Shown here: piece by piece, positions 5,063-5,789 of the stretch
Layout of the letters: every line of letters begins with the position of its first letter
Numbering within the stretch: the first letter of the stretch is position 1
DNA from: an uncultured Verrucomicrobiales bacterium
GTDB taxonomy: Bacteria > Verrucomicrobiota > Verrucomicrobiae > Limisphaerales > CANJSG01
Direction: 5' to 3'
DNA length: 5,789 nucleotides
Assembly: GCA_946480965.1 (NCBI GenBank)
Contig: CAMLMI010000317.1
Coordinates: forward strand, 1 to 5,789
Translations under genes and position numbers: made by a program
Notes under the pieces: model-generated
The model's input: the letters and a program-made list of their open reading frames with translations, nothing else
What the model was told of the DNA's origin: nothing
Database searches by the model: none

Positions 5063-5789
5063 TCACTCGAAACCGTTGGCCTTGTGCTCGTGGCCGGCTC
5101 CGGCGGTGGGCACGGGGGCTTGCGGGTTCTTCTGGAGGTAGTCGTCCACGTCGGTCGTGACCACGAGGCGACCCCACATGGATTGGTGATGGCCGGGGAA
5201 GGTGCAGACGTATTCGTAGTCTCCGGGTGTGGTCGGGGCGGTGAGTTTTAGGGTTTCGCGCTGGCCGCCCTCGATGAGCTTGGTGGCGGCAAGCACGGCG
5301 CTGCTCCCCGGAACATAGGGACGGCCGGAGCGGTCCAGACGATCGGGCGGCATCTGCGCGGCGGCGGTGCCGACGGCGTCGCGGGTGCCGGGCTTCACCA
5401 CGACGAGGTTGTGCGGCATGAAGTCGTCGTTGATCAGGATGATCTCAAACGGATTTCCGGCCTCCACCACGAGGCGCGGCGTATCGTAGCGCATCTGCTC
5501 GCGCACGGTGCGGACGACGAATACGGCGACGCGGTAGTCCTTCAATTCCTTGCGCGCGGCGGCGGCTTCAGCCGACGGCAAAAGCCCGGCCAGGTCGCCC
5601 GCCACCTGCACGGTCTCGATGTAATCCTGCGACGTGCGGTCGGCGACGGGAATGGTCTTGGCCCACGCCAGCAGCCCCTTCACCGCCGTGGCGGCTTCGG
5701 CCTTCGGCCAGGCGTCGTGCGGCAAGGTCCGCAGACCCTGCGCGGCGGCGGCGACGGATTCGCCCTTCGCGATCAATCCGGCCAACGCG
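5063..5789 (-). CDS. C-terminal part of a protein ending in an azurin/auracyanin-type copper domain (5' end outside the window)
   Basis: The frame is open to the right edge, so about 242 residues of a longer protein are visible; the TTG near 5785 is not a convincing start. The first 85 or so residues are alanine-rich and helical. The final 130 or so form a cupredoxin with a complete type 1 copper site: His in FMPHN (codon 5411-5413), then Cys, His and Met in YVCTFPGHHQSMWG (codons 5204-5206, 5189-5191, 5177-5179). The Cys+5 His and Cys+9 Met spacing equals azurin. The domain should carry single electrons in the periplasm. The helical part followed by VRTVREQMRYDTPRLVVEAG resembles the C-terminus of large PVC-group proteins that join dehydrogenase-like, HEAT-like, heme c and cupredoxin domains. 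That identification is recall, and none of the upstream domains can be seen. The tail ends in a His-containing GHEHKANGFE. Confidence 0.85.
   Translation of the reverse strand, partial: ALAGLIAKGESVAAAAQGLRTLPHDAWPKAEAATAVKGLLAWAKTIPVADRTSQDYIETVQVAGDLAGLLPSAEAAAARKELKDYRVAVFVVRTVREQMRYDTPRLVVEAGNPFEIILINDDFMPHNLVVVKPGTRDAVGTAAAQMPPDRLDRSGRPYVPGSSAVLAATKLIEGGQRETLKLTAPTTPGDYEYVCTFPGHHQSMWGRLVVTTDVDDYLQKNPQAPVPTAGAGHEHKANGFE

Noticed and set aside
1..5789. tRNA, rRNA, CRISPR array, insertion sequence or phage genes
   Set aside because: No cloverleaf, regular spaced repeats, transposase or integrase frame, or terminal inverted repeats were seen in the window.

Overview
This window is GC-rich and gene-dense. 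I read it as a chromosomal segment of a Gram-negative bacterium, most likely a member of the PVC group and probably Verrucomicrobiota. Two proteins point that way. One is an exported multi-unit OB-like sensor region of a kind I associate with Verrucomicrobia histidine kinases. The other is a C-terminal azurin-type copper domain joined to a helical linker, as in the very large heme/cupredoxin dehydrogenase-like proteins of the PVC group. The lineage is inferred from recall of families, not from a search. No start codon here has a recognisable Shine-Dalgarno sequence.

Layout from left to right. (1) Positions 1-1136, minus strand: an exported OB-like repeat protein. Its frame breaks near the left edge at a four-G run, and adding one G restores a frame that stays open to the edge. 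(2) Positions 1137-1280: a non-coding gap with a GC-rich hairpin. (3) Positions 1281-3245, minus strand: a compact cluster of three genes, transcribed in the order NfsB-type nitroreductase, VOC (glyoxalase/extradiol dioxygenase fold) protein, SDR oxidoreductase. (4) Positions 3246-3501: a 256-bp divergent intergenic region rich in signals. (5) Positions 3502-5010, plus strand: a PAS / AAA+ / Fis-type HTH sigma-54 activator with an intact GAFTGA motif. (6) Positions 5010-5042: a strong hairpin with a T tract on the minus strand. (7) Positions 5063-5789, minus strand: the C-terminal part of a protein ending in a type 1 copper domain, open at the right edge.

The most interesting unit is the middle. 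The divergent region holds a good candidate -24/-12 (sigma-54) promoter aimed at the nitroreductase cluster. About 130 and 170 bp upstream of the predicted start site lie two near-identical dyads sharing ACGAAACCTCGT, the arrangement expected for enhancer sites of a sigma-54 activator. The activator gene itself is divergently transcribed next door. The simplest model is that the PAS protein senses a signal, binds the tandem dyads and switches on a redox/detoxification operon. The enzyme set (nitro/quinone reductase, CatE-like VOC protein, NADP-type SDR) resembles in logic the quinone and catechol stress genes of Bacillus, but here it would be under sigma-54 control. The substrate and signal are not known from the sequence.
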